Shown here: positions 33,085-46,000 of the stretch, piece after piece
How positions within the stretch are numbered: the first letter of the stretch is position 1
How the letters are laid out: each line of letters starts with the position of its first letter
From: Wuchereria bancrofti
Lineage: Eukaryota > Nematoda > Chromadorea > Rhabditida > Onchocercidae
Direction: 5' to 3'
Length of the DNA stretch: 64,000 nt
NCBI GenBank assembly: GCA_005281725.1
Contig: SSBO01000007.1
Location: 346,260 to 410,259, forward strand
Notes under the pieces: generated by a model
Seen by the model: only the letters and a program-made list of their open reading frames with translations
Told to the model about the DNA's origin: nothing
The model's database searches: none
Made by a program: the position numbers and the translations under genes

Positions 33085-36049
33085 TCAGCGTTTGTTACGA
33101 GTACTTCGCCATTTTCTGAAATTCTTCTTTGCTAATGACGTACCACGTACATAACTCTTTTTCATCTTTAAACGTCGATAATTTTCATTTTTTCCTCTTA
33201 TTTTCTTCTTTAAGCATTCCTTTTCATCAAGAAATGGCTGTTGCTCTTCTTCAGCGCCTATGTTAATCAATTCTTGCGAATTTTCTTCCGGATTTTTCTT
33301 ATTTTCATCCTCATTGATTGGTTCAAATGAACTATTTAGGCTGGTACTTTCCTGAAAAGAATAACAAATAAGAATCTACATTTTCCCGAATGTATAAAAT
33401 CAGAATTTGCAACCATAACAATAAGTAGTAAGAGTTTATTTCAAGAAGTTATTTATTTCAAAATTTGCTTAATGAAGTGAAAATTACCTTTTCATTTTCA
33501 ATATCACTTACTGAACCTAGTAAACTGCTCAAGCGACGACAAATGATTGGTTGTGATAATAGTAAAGGTTTCTGTGGTGATAGTAAGACTTCATTGTATG
33601 ATGAAGGATGCTTCCTTGGAGAACGACGTAATATCTGCTCATCGTTTTGCACTATATTTTAAAGAAGCAAACATTATAAAATGATAAAATGCATTTTTTT
33701 TTTTACAATTTTCATTAACATTCAATGCTTTAGAAAAAATTAAAAGAAAAAACTGAAATTTGAAGCATAAAAAATGAAAAAATGACAGACAAAATTCTGT
33801 TGTAAAGAATTTACTTACATCGCTATTAACGATTTGTATTACAAGATGTATTATAAAGATGCAAAGTTATATTTTGCATTTCAATAGAATAAGATGAATC
33901 ATATTTTAGGACGCAGAGAAGCGCTTTTTGCTTTGCATTTACAATGAAAGATAAAATGTGTCGAATAAATTCCTCGTTTTTTAAAGATTAAAAAAAGTAA
34001 ATCACACAAAAGCTAAGCGAACTAACAAGTAATAAAAATAAGTAAACTTACATTGAGCGATATGTGCAGGAGGTTCACTTTCTGGTACTACAAAATTCGC
34101 AGACGACTGAAAAAATTACTTGCCTTTACATTTATTAATTGAACAATTTTATTTGACAAAAATGATATCCTAATTTTATTTATAAGAAACAAAGTACCCT
34201 ATCGATATTTTGAAAAGTTTCTGATTCCAGTAAATTTGTTAAACTTCTACGTGCCACTGATCTGGAAGGAGAATTAATTTTTTTGGATGCTGTCGGACGA
34301 ATCAATGATGAAGGGTGTTTCCGAGGTGACCGTCTTAATAATGGTGAATCCTCTGAAAAACAAATATATTAAGTACAAATTACGGTCTATGGAAATCTCA
34401 TTTTATCAAATCATCAGCAATGCAACCACAATTTTCTCAAAATCAAACTGCTTGTATTATTACATTATAGCCATGTAAAGACTTTGGAATTATAACCAGC
34501 TCTCAGATTATTACTCATTCTATGCTCAAGCATCTTTCAATAATGCATCAATTGATCATTTGAGTTTTCATTTTCAGAAATTCCAGACCTTCCAAATTAA
34601 TCTATTTCATTTCATTAAATTTAAAATAACTTACTGGTTTGAAATATCGTTTCGCTCCTTGAAGTAATAATCACATCAGCGCGGTGTTTCTTTAACACTG
34701 GCTGCAACCCTTCTTTAAATATGAAGAATTCAAATATATTAAAAGACTAATAATTTAAGTAACATGATTTCCAGAAAGACAAATAACAAAACAGATCTTA
34801 TGCAGTTAACAAAAATTCTTCTACAACATCAAATTCAAAAAAAAGTCAAATAAAATTTAGTATTTAATCAAGGACACGAACTAAGTGTCAGTAATAGTTT
34901 TCATTCGTTTTTTTGTTTCAAAATAATTTCGCGATTCCATCAATTTCACTTTCTTCCTCTTCCTTCTCATATCAATTCCGAATTTCTTTTTCAGAGATTA
35001 GAAATACGGTAACCCTTCAAGTCATCCGGTAATGTAATCTAATATTTGCCATTTTCATATTACTCCTTTACGTTCGATATGTCCCAATTAACATGTGACT
35101 TTAGCAATGTATTGCATTTGCTATAATCTAGTAAGAAGTATCGAAAATCAAAACCGAACCTAATTTGCTTTTTGATATGGATTGGTCTTTTAGCTTGACT
35201 GTTCAAGAAAAAAGAGAAAAAAAACCTCAACTATTAATATGGCGGAATGTCAAAGATATTGTGATACAGCTAATAATTAAGGTCAGTTAATTAATGTTCT
35301 GGGTAAGCGAACATATTTAATGTCGAACGTATATGACTCTAAGTGGATTGGATACTTTATAGGACAATAGGAATAATTCCGACTGATAATTTGATAACGA
35401 ACTAGAACTAAATCACGTAAATGAAACGAAAAATTTATGAACAAATTTAAATCAAAAATTTGAAATCTATTTGTATAAGCATGACAGTATCAAACAAATT
35501 ATAATACTTCAGGAAGACAATCCCTTTCATCGAATGACCTTTTGAGTTTCACTTTTGGAATCGGTTTCGAAACTACTTTTCTTGGCGGATGCAACTTCAA
35601 ATATTCCTCTAAAAAACCAAAACATCAAATATATTTTAAAAAATGCGAATAAAAAACACTCAAAATTCTTGCTCGGATCTCCTCAGTATTTCATCCAAAA
35701 TCAAAATACTAAAATATTTTCTTCTCTCGCTAACTATTGACACTTAAAACGAAACGATCAACTATTTGCAAAAATTTCAATACTACGGGTTTTTGCATTG
35801 AAATTTTAAAATTATTAAAAAAAAGAAACAGCTACATCTATGAATAACATCAAAATATCACAAAATACAGCCAAGAATTTAAGAGGAAAATTTTTGAAAA
35901 TAAAAAAGAGTAAAATGATATTTTATAAGTGGAAAAAACTAATTGCCTTTAATATGTGATGGTGCAATCAATTCGATATCTTCTTTGGTTGGTGAGTTTT
36001 TATTGAGCTGTTTGAAAATTTGCAACCAGCGTTGATAACGCTCGCTCAT
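33085..36049 (-). CDS. sld-2: SLD-2-like replication initiation factor (Sld2/RecQL4 N-terminal domain, no helicase)
   Basis: Seven exons on the minus strand join in phase to 912 nt (303 aa): 36049-35947, 35608-35508, 34701-34635, 34352-34198, 34106-34052, 33651-33488 and 33351-33085. Residues 4-40 (RYQRWLQIFKQLNK, then SPTKEDIELIAPSHIKEEYL) match the W..xF......P...DI...P.....Y pattern of the Sld2/DRC1 and RecQL4 N-terminus. The rest is basic, serine-rich and probably disordered, with no helicase motifs, like the short C. elegans SLD-2. Five full CDK consensus sites (S-P-x-K/R) are visible at S19, S99, S118, S171 and S185, plus a minimal one at S93. RRSPRKHPSS occurs twice, at 97-106 and 169-178. 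In C. elegans, CDK phosphorylation of SLD-2 allows binding to MUS-101 (TopBP1/Dpb11) and origin firing. Intron 1 seems to use a GC donor. The exon 2 donor (GAA|GTATTA) and exon 3 acceptor were chosen by phase. Function is inferred from the N-terminal motif and CDK sites. Confidence 0.72.
35945..35946 (-). other. sld-2: Apparent GC 5' splice site (GC-AG intron 1 of the sld-2 candidate)
   Basis: Reading the minus strand, exon 1 ends ATTAAAG followed by GCAATTAG. The frame stops two codons later, and no GT occurs downstream of the first dozen codons before that stop. Splicing at AAAG|GC joins exactly in phase to the TTTTTTAG acceptor of exon 2 and completes the Sld2-type domain (PSHIKEEYLKL). 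Confidence 0.6.
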
Positions 36050-37508
36050 TGTCGAAAAACTTTCCTTCTACAAATATTAACTTAATTTGACATTTTCTTT
36101 TTAAAGTACACATTATTTTATTCCAAGCAATAAATTGCTAAAACAATACTTTCATACTTTTGATTAATAAATGACTAGAAAACAAATGAATAAATTAGAA
36201 AAATTCAAAAAAAGAGTAACAAGCCCATTTAGTTATTTGATTAATTATTTGCTTAACTAATTAATTAATTTATTGCTTCATTAAATAAAATTTGATATTA
36301 TCCGCATATAATTACTGGCTATAATTAGTTCTTTAAGAGATATGCTTTTATATTTTGGATTATATTCTCAGCTTCATCACATAGCTCTAACTTATTCCTA
36401 AATATAAAAGTTTCAAGTTTCAATAACTGTAACTTATCAATGCTGAAAACAAAACTTTTAATTTATTCCTCAAACTAAAAGTAAGAAAAAAAAAGAGTAA
36501 CAAATGATACTGTCATGCCATAATGTTCTCTACAGACATTTCATAATTTTGTTGTAATTTTCATAATATAATATTAAATTTTTTGGAATTAAAGTTAAAT
36601 CAAATTTAGAAGAGTTATTAAATTTCTATTAAAACTATTTAGAACAAATTCTAATTACTGAAATGATGAAATTCGCAACCAATTAAACTTTCAATAATAA
36701 TAACAAACTTCAATTCATATTTAAACATATGCAACTTGATACCATTTGCACAAGAATTTTATAAGCCTAAAAATATGAATGTGTGAAAACAACTGAAAGT
36801 AATAAATAAGGCAAAATCCATTTTAGATCAATCAATAAATGGATCAAAAATATTCAATCGTAATTCCTTCACAAATATATAGCAATTTTATTACGAAGTG
36901 AAGAAAAAAATATAAAGAAAGAAGAAGAAAAACAAGAAAACAACAAAACTAATAATTTTTAAATTTAGCGCTTAATTTTTTTCATGAAAATTTCCTTCCC
37001 TTTGTGCAAAATACTTCAAATAATTTCATAGCATGCAAATAAAATGCAACTTCTTTCTTCTCTTTCTCTTTCTTTTTTCTTTTGTCTCTTTCCTTTAATG
37101 CATATTTATGAAAGTATTTGGTAAAAAAAAAAAAAAAAAAACGAAACAAAGGAAGCAAATTTCTTAAATTCTCAAAAATTTATATTTATGAATTAAATTT
37201 TAAGTCAAAGAAATTTTTGGTAATGAAAAAAAGAAAGAAAAGTAATGGTAATTTGTCTGTTATGCTTATAATTATGTATTTATTAATATTACATTATAAA
37301 TAATGTAATAAATAATTGTTGAATGAACAAAAGATTATTATTCTATATTATTATTGTTTATCTTTTTATGCTAGAAATAAATGACGTTAGAAATTATAAG
37401 ATATAGTAATTTAAAATTTATTATACAAATGTAAATTTTAATTACTTTCAGACAAAAGTTATGATTAATATCGATGCAAAAGAGGAATAAGGTAGCGAGA
37501 TTGCTGTG
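36050..37508. promoter_or_regulatory. Divergent intergenic region, shared 5' flank of sld-2 candidate and rme-8
   Basis: The two start codons face away from each other, 1.46 kb apart. Each is preceded by a 3' splice acceptor in its 5' leader (TTTGTAG about 20 nt before the sld-2 ATG; CTTTCAG at 37451 before rme-8), consistent with trans-splicing. The interior is AT-rich with no supported exon. The frame at 37118-37303 is lysine-rich from poly-A and unlikely to be real. Confidence 0.6.
37461..37490 (+). other. Upstream ORF of nine codons in the rme-8 leader
   Basis: Between the likely trans-splice acceptor (37451) and the rme-8 ATG (37509), an ATG opens a nine-codon frame (MINIDAKEE) ending in TAA, 18 nt before the main start. 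If the leader begins at 37452, ribosomes would meet this start first. Confidence 0.5.
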
Positions 37509-40007
37509 ATGGCATCATTTTCTGCTGATAATCGTGATATCACTTGTTATTTGGTGACAAAACATTCATGGAAAGGAAAGTTAGTTAAATGTTTATAAAT
37601 TCTTTTCTTTCCGAAAAAATCATAACATTGAATTTTTGTGATGTCATTTATATCATTAATCTTATGTTTCTACGTTTTTTTTTCTAAATACTTGTTGAAA
37701 GTTTCGGGAAATATGGGAAGTATTGGATATGTGACTTAAAATATGCGTAATTAAGATTAGTAGTATTTCCATGCAATACTTTTGTTCATATTTTTGCCCA
37801 TATTTCTAAATTATTTACAGATACAAAAGAATATTTTCAATTGGTACGTTAGCCATTACAACTTATAATCCATCTACGCTTGAAATAACAAATCAGGTTG
37901 ACAATTTTTCCCCTTTTTTTAGATTTTAAATGATTTAAATTTTCGTGTGCGGTGAGAGTATTAAAATTAAGTAAGCTTAAATAATATGGGAGTATAAGCA
38001 GTAATAATTCAAATATTCTCAATAAACTTTTACTGTTTATGCATTAACCATTAAGTTAATAAAAGCGCTTCTGTAAGTTAACTTGTTTCATACGTCACGA
38101 CGTGACGTAGTTTGATTTTAACAGATAAACTAATATTTCTTTTCTATTTTGATTTTCAGTGGTTATATGAGGATTTCATAACAATTAAGCCAATATCACG
38201 TCCACTGCAAGGTCAGGATGAATTTGTCATCCTGATTCGTTCCAAACGAAAAAATGACACAATGCGATTCTCATCAGAATATACACAAGAAATTTTATCA
38301 GAAGCTCTTATGCACATGCCTAAATTTTCTGATGCTGAACCTGAGACACAGGTAAAACTAACGATCATAACCTTATGTTTTTGAATTAGTTGGATTTGAT
38401 TTTGATTTAATTCTAATTCTTCATGTTTCCAATCAATATGTTTTAATTGATTAAATGAGAAATCATTTTGTGTCTATTTTCTGCTTCAGATTTGCACAAA
38501 CCATTGTAAAAATCAAACGTATTGTTATTTTGAAAATAGTTTTAGAATTTTGCCGGCTACAAACATGATTGGTCGGATCGCCGTATACCGATTCTACTTC
38601 GAACAAAAAGTTATGCATTGGAAAGGCTAAATAATAACGGTGAAGTGATTGCATCGTACGCATATCAGCGCATGAAATCTATCGTTATAGTGAGTAGCTG
38701 TAAAATTTCTGAAATTCAAAGTTTCATTTTTTCTTGACGAGAAAATTCAAACAGTAAATATAAGCTTTATTCGTATCTCTGTTTGTCATCATGTTTATGA
38801 CATTATAATGAGAAATTCTTCGAATATCGAGAAAATATTTGAATTACTTTTTTAGATGCAAGGATATCAAAATGGATTTGTTGTGGAAATGGATGAACAT
38901 CGTCGTCGAGTTTGTTTTTTTTTTTTATTACTTTCCTTTCTATCTTCTATTTTAAATCTATATAATGGCTACACTTCGTGCTTTCATTTTAAGATATGAT
39001 TTTTCATGTTATTAATTCGAGTCTGACTTGTATGTCATTTCTATTTTCGTTTCCAAAACAAAAAAGAAAGAAATTGAGAATAATTTTTAAAGAGAATTGC
39101 TGTTATTTTCAACATAGAAAATCGCATTTCCTTGTTGTAATGAAGTGCTGAAAATTTTTTTTTTTTTGAATTATGAGGTATAAGATAGACCTACTTAGCA
39201 TCTCAGACTATCAAATTCTTCCTTGCATAGTCATTGCAAAGATCGCTGATGGAATGATGGAAATTGATTTGATATTTTTTTTTCATTTTTATAGCATTTA
39301 TTTGTATGCGAAATGTTAGATGATCTAATCTCTGTGATACGGCAAATGGCTGCAACTTATTTGGGAATTTCAATACCAGTCGCAAAAGAGGGATTAACTT
39401 TGGAACAGTTTATGCTAACACGTTTGGGTTTGTGTAGGTTAGTTTTGTTTAATCAGTGCAATTTTTAATTACTATTTTTATTAATAAACGGTCTTAATTA
39501 GAACATTAATTTGTTATATGATAATGCACAATTTGATTTCTGCCTATTCACCTTTGTTCTGTTTATGCATCTCTGTACTGCTTCACTTCTAAGAATCTTG
39601 CGGAAAACAAAAAGACAAATTATTAGATTTAATTAGAATAGTAACATTAGGATAATGCTTAGGCAATGATTTTCTAGTTTATTTTTGAGTTTTACAATTT
39701 ATTTAATGATTTTAGACTAAGTATTTCTGGTCATTAGTGGTATATAAGTCACTTAATTTTCAGTCGTGATGAACAGCTAACTTCATATGTTGAGTTCAAA
39801 GTTCAAAAGATTGTACCGCGACAATCTCCTTCAGTGAAGCGATTACTATGCTTGAGTAGCACATGTATTATTGAACGCGATCCAGCAACTTATGCAGCAA
39901 TTTGTGCACGGCCATTGAAGACGGTTCGTTTAGTTATCTTAAATTGAAATCGCTGTTTTAATTTGAGTTATTTGGAAAAATGAATAAAGTCAAAATATGC
40001 GTCGAAA

Positions 40008-40041
<34 letters not shown>

Positions 40042-43000
40042 TAATTGATTTCATTATATATATTTATTATTCTGTTATTCCTTTCATAAGCAAGATTCAT
40101 TAATTTTAAACCTCTTGTGCATTCAATTTCATTAATGTTTCAATTTATTTTATCTTGATACTTTTGTTTATAGTTAATTTATGTTTTTAAAATTTTTGGA
40201 TAAGCAAATATATAATGATTTGCAGTATCAGTGAATCGTGAAGTATGAACTTTTTTGAGCTTCTGTGACTTCTGTTATTTTATTCAATCTCTCTTCCACT
40301 GACATTTGCTTTTCTACCTCAGATTTAGCCTATATAAGGAAATCCTGAAAGAAGCGACGCAAATCGGAAGGTTTATCAATTCCTCTAGTTATTCCACACT
40401 TAAGTTCAGATAATTTGAATCTTCTGGGCCTGTCAACTGATCAAATGTCATATCTTTAGCTTTGCGTCGTCATTCATTTCTACATATTTCATGTCTTTTT
40501 TTTTCCTGGAGATATTATTGAATGACCTTTGATAACGTTAAATTGTTCCAAAAAGCCATCTAAATTGATGCTATATCGTTGGTGGAATTCATCCTTAATC
40601 GAATATTCGAATAGAATATGTTATTTCATTAAATTTAAAATCTACTCATTTTTTACTTTTAGATTGTTTTTGTGATTCGTGATGAAACAGATCCGCAAAG
40701 CTTTACTATTCAATATGATGAAGGTGACATCCGATCGTATACTTCTCCAGAACGGTACAATCTTTCTTGTTTTAAATATCTACTTCAAGTTTCCATATTT
40801 TTAGGTTTCAAAAGTGCTGCTAAATAAATATAAGATTTGAACATAAGTTATTTGGTTCCTTCAATGAATGTTTTTTACTAAATGTCTTAGCTTCCAGACA
40901 TTTAGTAAATTCAAATTTTCAGTTTTACTGAAAATTTTCCAGGGATTTAATTCTCACATCACTCATTGATGGATCACGAGCTTCTGGAAATCAGTATGTC
41001 TTCATTACTTGTAGCAAATATGATCGTGCTTTACGAATTATACCATATAAATTTTTGTTGGATGAAGATACGGAATCACAGTGCATGAGACATGTCATTT
41101 CAGTACCACGTCTGTGTTTTTGTTTTCTCTTCAGTTTACAACAAACTACAATATTTTTTTTTTCACTTTTTTATATGCTTCTTGAGAAGAGAAGAACTGA
41201 AAAGAAGATGTAGTTCTTAGAGCCTAATTCTTTTAAAGTTTTGAAATAAACTAGTTGTCATTATTTTGTTAATCCCACGAAATTATAAATGGGTATTTAA
41301 TAAAATTAATAAGTATTAATGAAATTTAGCATTTTAGATTTCAAAGTTTTGAGAGAATGATTCATTTATTTTCATAATTTTAGCTGGTCTGAAAAGATAT
41401 GATTTGATTCGTCGTTTCAATGCCAATGTACCATACGGCGGACTTACCTATACACTCTCACAAGAGGTTTATTTCTTTTAAGTTATCATTGAAATATCTA
41501 CAATAAGCACTTTTTGTTCCCTTCCTTAATTATGCCATATGTTTTGCAGGGATTTTTTACCGAAAATAAAGCGAAAACAATTGTTGCTTGCTTAGAATCT
41601 GTATTAATGGAAAATTTTGGTAATGAAATTAATAAATGCGAAGCACAGTTACAATGTTTACACCGCTTATTTGCATCGAAGAGTGGATTTCAAGCATTTA
41701 CAGCAGTGCCAGGGTAAATGATTATTGTTTTCGATTATTTGTTGATGTAAATTACTTCCCTAATTCGGATGAATTTCTCTCATTAGAACTTTAAAATTTT
41801 AGTTGACGCAACTTTCAGACATTCGACATATGCATATTCTTTCATGTCGAACTTGCACTTCACTGATAGAAACCAGCATTTAAACAACATTTTTTTTCTT
41901 TGAGACAAGAGCAAGAGAGACTTGGATTTAAAGTTAAATTTAAAGTTCAAATTGAATTTGACCCGTCGAATGAATTCTGAGGAGTGAATTTTGATTAAGA
42001 AATTACTATGTCAAGTTAGATCTAAAATTTTCGGATTGAAAATTGCGCAAAATATATTTGCGGGGAACCTTTAAAAGAACTTATTAATTTTCTACTCAAA
42101 ACAGATTCCAGTGTAAATTTTGCATCCGTTATTTCGGTAATTATTTTTGTTACTTCAGCTACACTTTTCAATTTTTTGCAGAGTTCGTGAGAAATTGGGT
42201 GATTTGGTAGTTCGTATGCTAAATATATCTAACGAATGCATCGATTATGCAACCGTTGAGATGCTTTGTTCATTAATGCAGCCGATGCATTCGAATTACG
42301 AATTGAAATTAGAGCAACTTAATAAGCAATCTCTACTTGCAAATTCACAATTCGTGGAACATTTATTGGATTTAGTTGTTAAACATACGGTAAAACTAAA
42401 AGTTTCTACAAATTCTGGTTTTTTTCTTACTGTTTGAAAATTTTTTCGAGTTGCATATATTACAATAACTAGTCATGTACTTAGATCTTTCAATGACTTT
42501 TGATTATCATCTGAATTTCATTTCACTATTTGTTAATGTTCATTTTCTACTCAGGATTAAGTTAATATGCATTTTATTACCAAAATAAGTAATGTATATA
42601 ACATTTTACGATATCTGCAATTTATTGAATGAAAAGATTAATAACTTATCAATAACTTGATAAATGAATAGATGAAACTGAAGAGTTGAGTTTGTTATAT
42701 TTTAGAAAATTATAAATGCGTGTAGTAAACAATCGTTGAACTAAACAATTGAATAATTTTCATAATTTCGTTAAAAAAAATTGATAACTTTGAAACTGAA
42801 ATATTTCTATATTCATCTTATAATATTCCACTAAATTCTATGCACAGTAGTTTTTAAGAATTTTTTCGACTTCAAATTGAGTTAATTTTTAGAATTTAAA
42901 ATTAAAACATGTTAAATGATTATGTGTTTTCATGGAATTTTTAATAGCTTTAGGAGCAAAAAACTGGTGCACTTGTTATTGCTAGCATGCTTGATTTCCT

Positions 43001-46000
43001 GACATATGCTTTATGCGCTCCATATAGTGAGACAACATTGGGTGCTATATTTGATTTACTGCTAGAAATGGTCGCTGAACGTGGCTCAAGCTTTTATCGG
43101 CTTTTTCAATATCCGTCAATGACGATAGTTAAAGGTCAGTTTGATAAGAATAGTGTTTAAAGAAAATTATTTGTAATTAGTTGAAGAATTTGATATTTGC
43201 TTTCAAAATACTCCATTTTCTTTTTTTTTTTTTATTGCTTTATTGTCAACTTTAATTTATATCATACTGCTATGATAAATAAATTTGTTTCACATAGCTT
43301 ATAATCATATAGTCTAACTTTTTTCATTTTTTTTTCTCAGGAGCAGGTATGATAATGCGTGCTATCATTGAAGAATCAACAGCAGAAATTTCAAAAAGAA
43401 TGCAAATGTTATCGTTAACAGAAGGAGCATTTTTGGTGCATCTTCATATGGCTTTACTCAGCATTGGTCGCGATCTTAGAGTTCTTGCAAATAAACAACT
43501 TAGTGGACATTTACTTTCATTGTGGATTGCTGATAATAATGCTGCTACTGATTTATTGTCAAGATGTTTGGTAAGATTTTCTATTCTAGAATGAAATTAT
43601 TTATTATTGGTTGGAATGTTAGTTATTATAATATAAAGTAAATCAAAGTAAAACTTGGAATTGTTTAGAATATTTTAATAATGTAGCTATACACCATATG
43701 TTCTTAGCCTCGTGGATTGTTGGATTACATGGATTCACTTGAAAAGCCGAGAATTATGGAAGTAGATTATTTGTTAACACGAAACAACTTGGAAATGGCT
43801 AATGAAGAATCAAAGCAAAATCATCTTTTGGTAAGTATAATTGTTAATTTAACTTCAAAAATGAATAATAATAACATTGTCATTTATTTCACTGAAAATC
43901 CCAATATTTTTTTTTTCAAATACTGATATTTCTTTCTTCAGGAACAAGTGCAACAAGTGCAACTACAATTAGAAGCGAAACTTGATCGGTTGTTGCAGCA
44001 CTGGAATTTGGAACATAAATTCCTGCAAAAGAAAGATGTTAGAATTTGTCTTCTTAAGCTAAATTTTTAATATCGAATTTAGAGTACTAAGGCTGATTGC
44101 ACAATTCATTACGTATGATTAATACTTCGAAATATGAGAATCTTTTCTTGATTTAATCATCAAGTAGTTGATAAAAAAGCTAATATTTAAAAAATAAAAA
44201 TTAGATGTTATCTAAGGAAGTGGGTAGCCTGGGACGTTAAAATTGGTTTGTCCTTATATTAATGTTATTATATATCATAATGAATCGATAATTCACGCTA
44301 GTTTTATAAAAGTAATTTAAATACTTTCTTTGTATGAATGTTAAATTAAATTTTGAGTTTTTAATTGGCAGTAATTTTTGAGGATAAGATGCAGAAACCA
44401 GTTATATTACGTAAGAGACGACAACGAGTGAAAAGTGGGGTGAATTGGAAGCTGTTTTCTTTTCAGTTTACTAAAGATCATTGTAAAGTAAGTGCTCCTT
44501 GTTATTTATTTCTATTGACCTTTAAAACTCGAAAGAATCCGGCCGGAATTTTCTTTTCTTTTTACTCCATGTTATTGTTGATGTGAAATTTATTAAACAC
44601 AAAATTCCATGCAGACTGTTTTACAGTAAATCGTTTAGAAATTACAATTTTAACAGTACGTGAAATTTCATTACCTTAAAACTATAATTTCATGTTTAAT
44701 CATGATCTGATATCACGATCTATTTCATTTACAATTTTTAAATATCGATATAATTATTTTTAAAATACATTTATTAAAGGCTGATTTGATATGGAATGAA
44801 ACGACACGAGAAGAATTTCGTCGTTCAATCGAAGATGAAATGAGAATTTTGGAACAAGAAAAAGAGCTTGTATCTACGAATGTTCCAATCTCATGGAATC
44901 ATACCGAATTTCAGGTATAGCCCACACAGAATTTTGATTTTATTTTTTTGACGATTCCTTTTCATTTCCGTTTTCGCATAAAATATGGTATCTGATTACT
45001 CATGTTTCTTATTTTTGGTCATATATAAATAACATGACGGTAAGATGCAAAAGTTTTATATGGGTATTTAGGTTCGATACCCATCTTTGGCTGATGAAGT
45101 GAAAATTGGTGATTATTATTTGCGGATCTTACTCCAAGAGAGTGATGCCACTGCTACACCGATACATAATCCGTTAGTTTGTAGTTTGTAATAATTGTAG
45201 TAATTACATCATAGTTGTATAGTAACATCACTACGAACATGTTTTACCTCCTGTTATACAATAAGTAGGCAACAAACTTTATGTGATCGAACTTGAAAGA
45301 AGTAATAATCGAACTTATATATACTCTTTTTACAGTCATGGATTTAAATTTCTCATAACCAGCTTTTAAATTTCAAATTGATTTTATTTGTAGAGGAGAT
45401 TTTTTCAACAGTGTTTATCACCGATTTCTGCTTTCGGCAAAAAGTGAAATGCGTTGCCTTTGCTTGAAAGCAATGGCTATAACATATGGACGTCATCATA
45501 TCACCATTGGACCATTTATGGATTCCAAATATATTGTTAATATGTTATCAAAATGCTCCAATCCAACTGAAAGAGATCATCTGGTACGTGAATTTTTAGA
45601 CTTTTATCGTAATATGTAATGAATTATTACTTCAGTTCGAGGAAAATTCATTATCATAAAAAATTTATAACTCTGTTAACTTCACGAAATTTATCCAATA
45701 AAATATCAGTCTTTTATTTGTTATTTTTCTGTTGCTTCATAGAATGTTGAGAGACTTTTCTACAGTAACGCATTCCCATCTCTGAAAGTAAGCTAAGTAA
45801 GCTAATAAGATGGGTTCCTATTTGCTACAATTCCAAAAACTTTATTATTCAATTTTGAAAATGTCTTTATCCATTATTTGTAGGTGTTCTTAATCAGTAA
45901 ATTAGTGCAAAACAAAGATAACGTTCGTGAATTGTTATGTGCTGGTGTATTGCCATTACTCACTGACATGGCTGTTCTTGCTCATCTTCATGTAAGCCGG

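Noticed and set aside
33465..33662. Plus-strand 65-aa ORF
   Set aside because: It is antisense to exon 6 of the sld-2 candidate, whose phases and repeat structure are consistent.
34900..35050. Possible extra minus-strand exon of the sld-2 candidate (basic frame with MRRKRKKVK)
   Set aside because: No acceptor or donor in the right phase, and exons 2 and 3 already join cleanly.
40010..40045. Poly-T tract ending in AG as a splice acceptor in rme-8
   Set aside because: The sequence after it does not encode any part of RME-8; the family sequence resumes at 40663.
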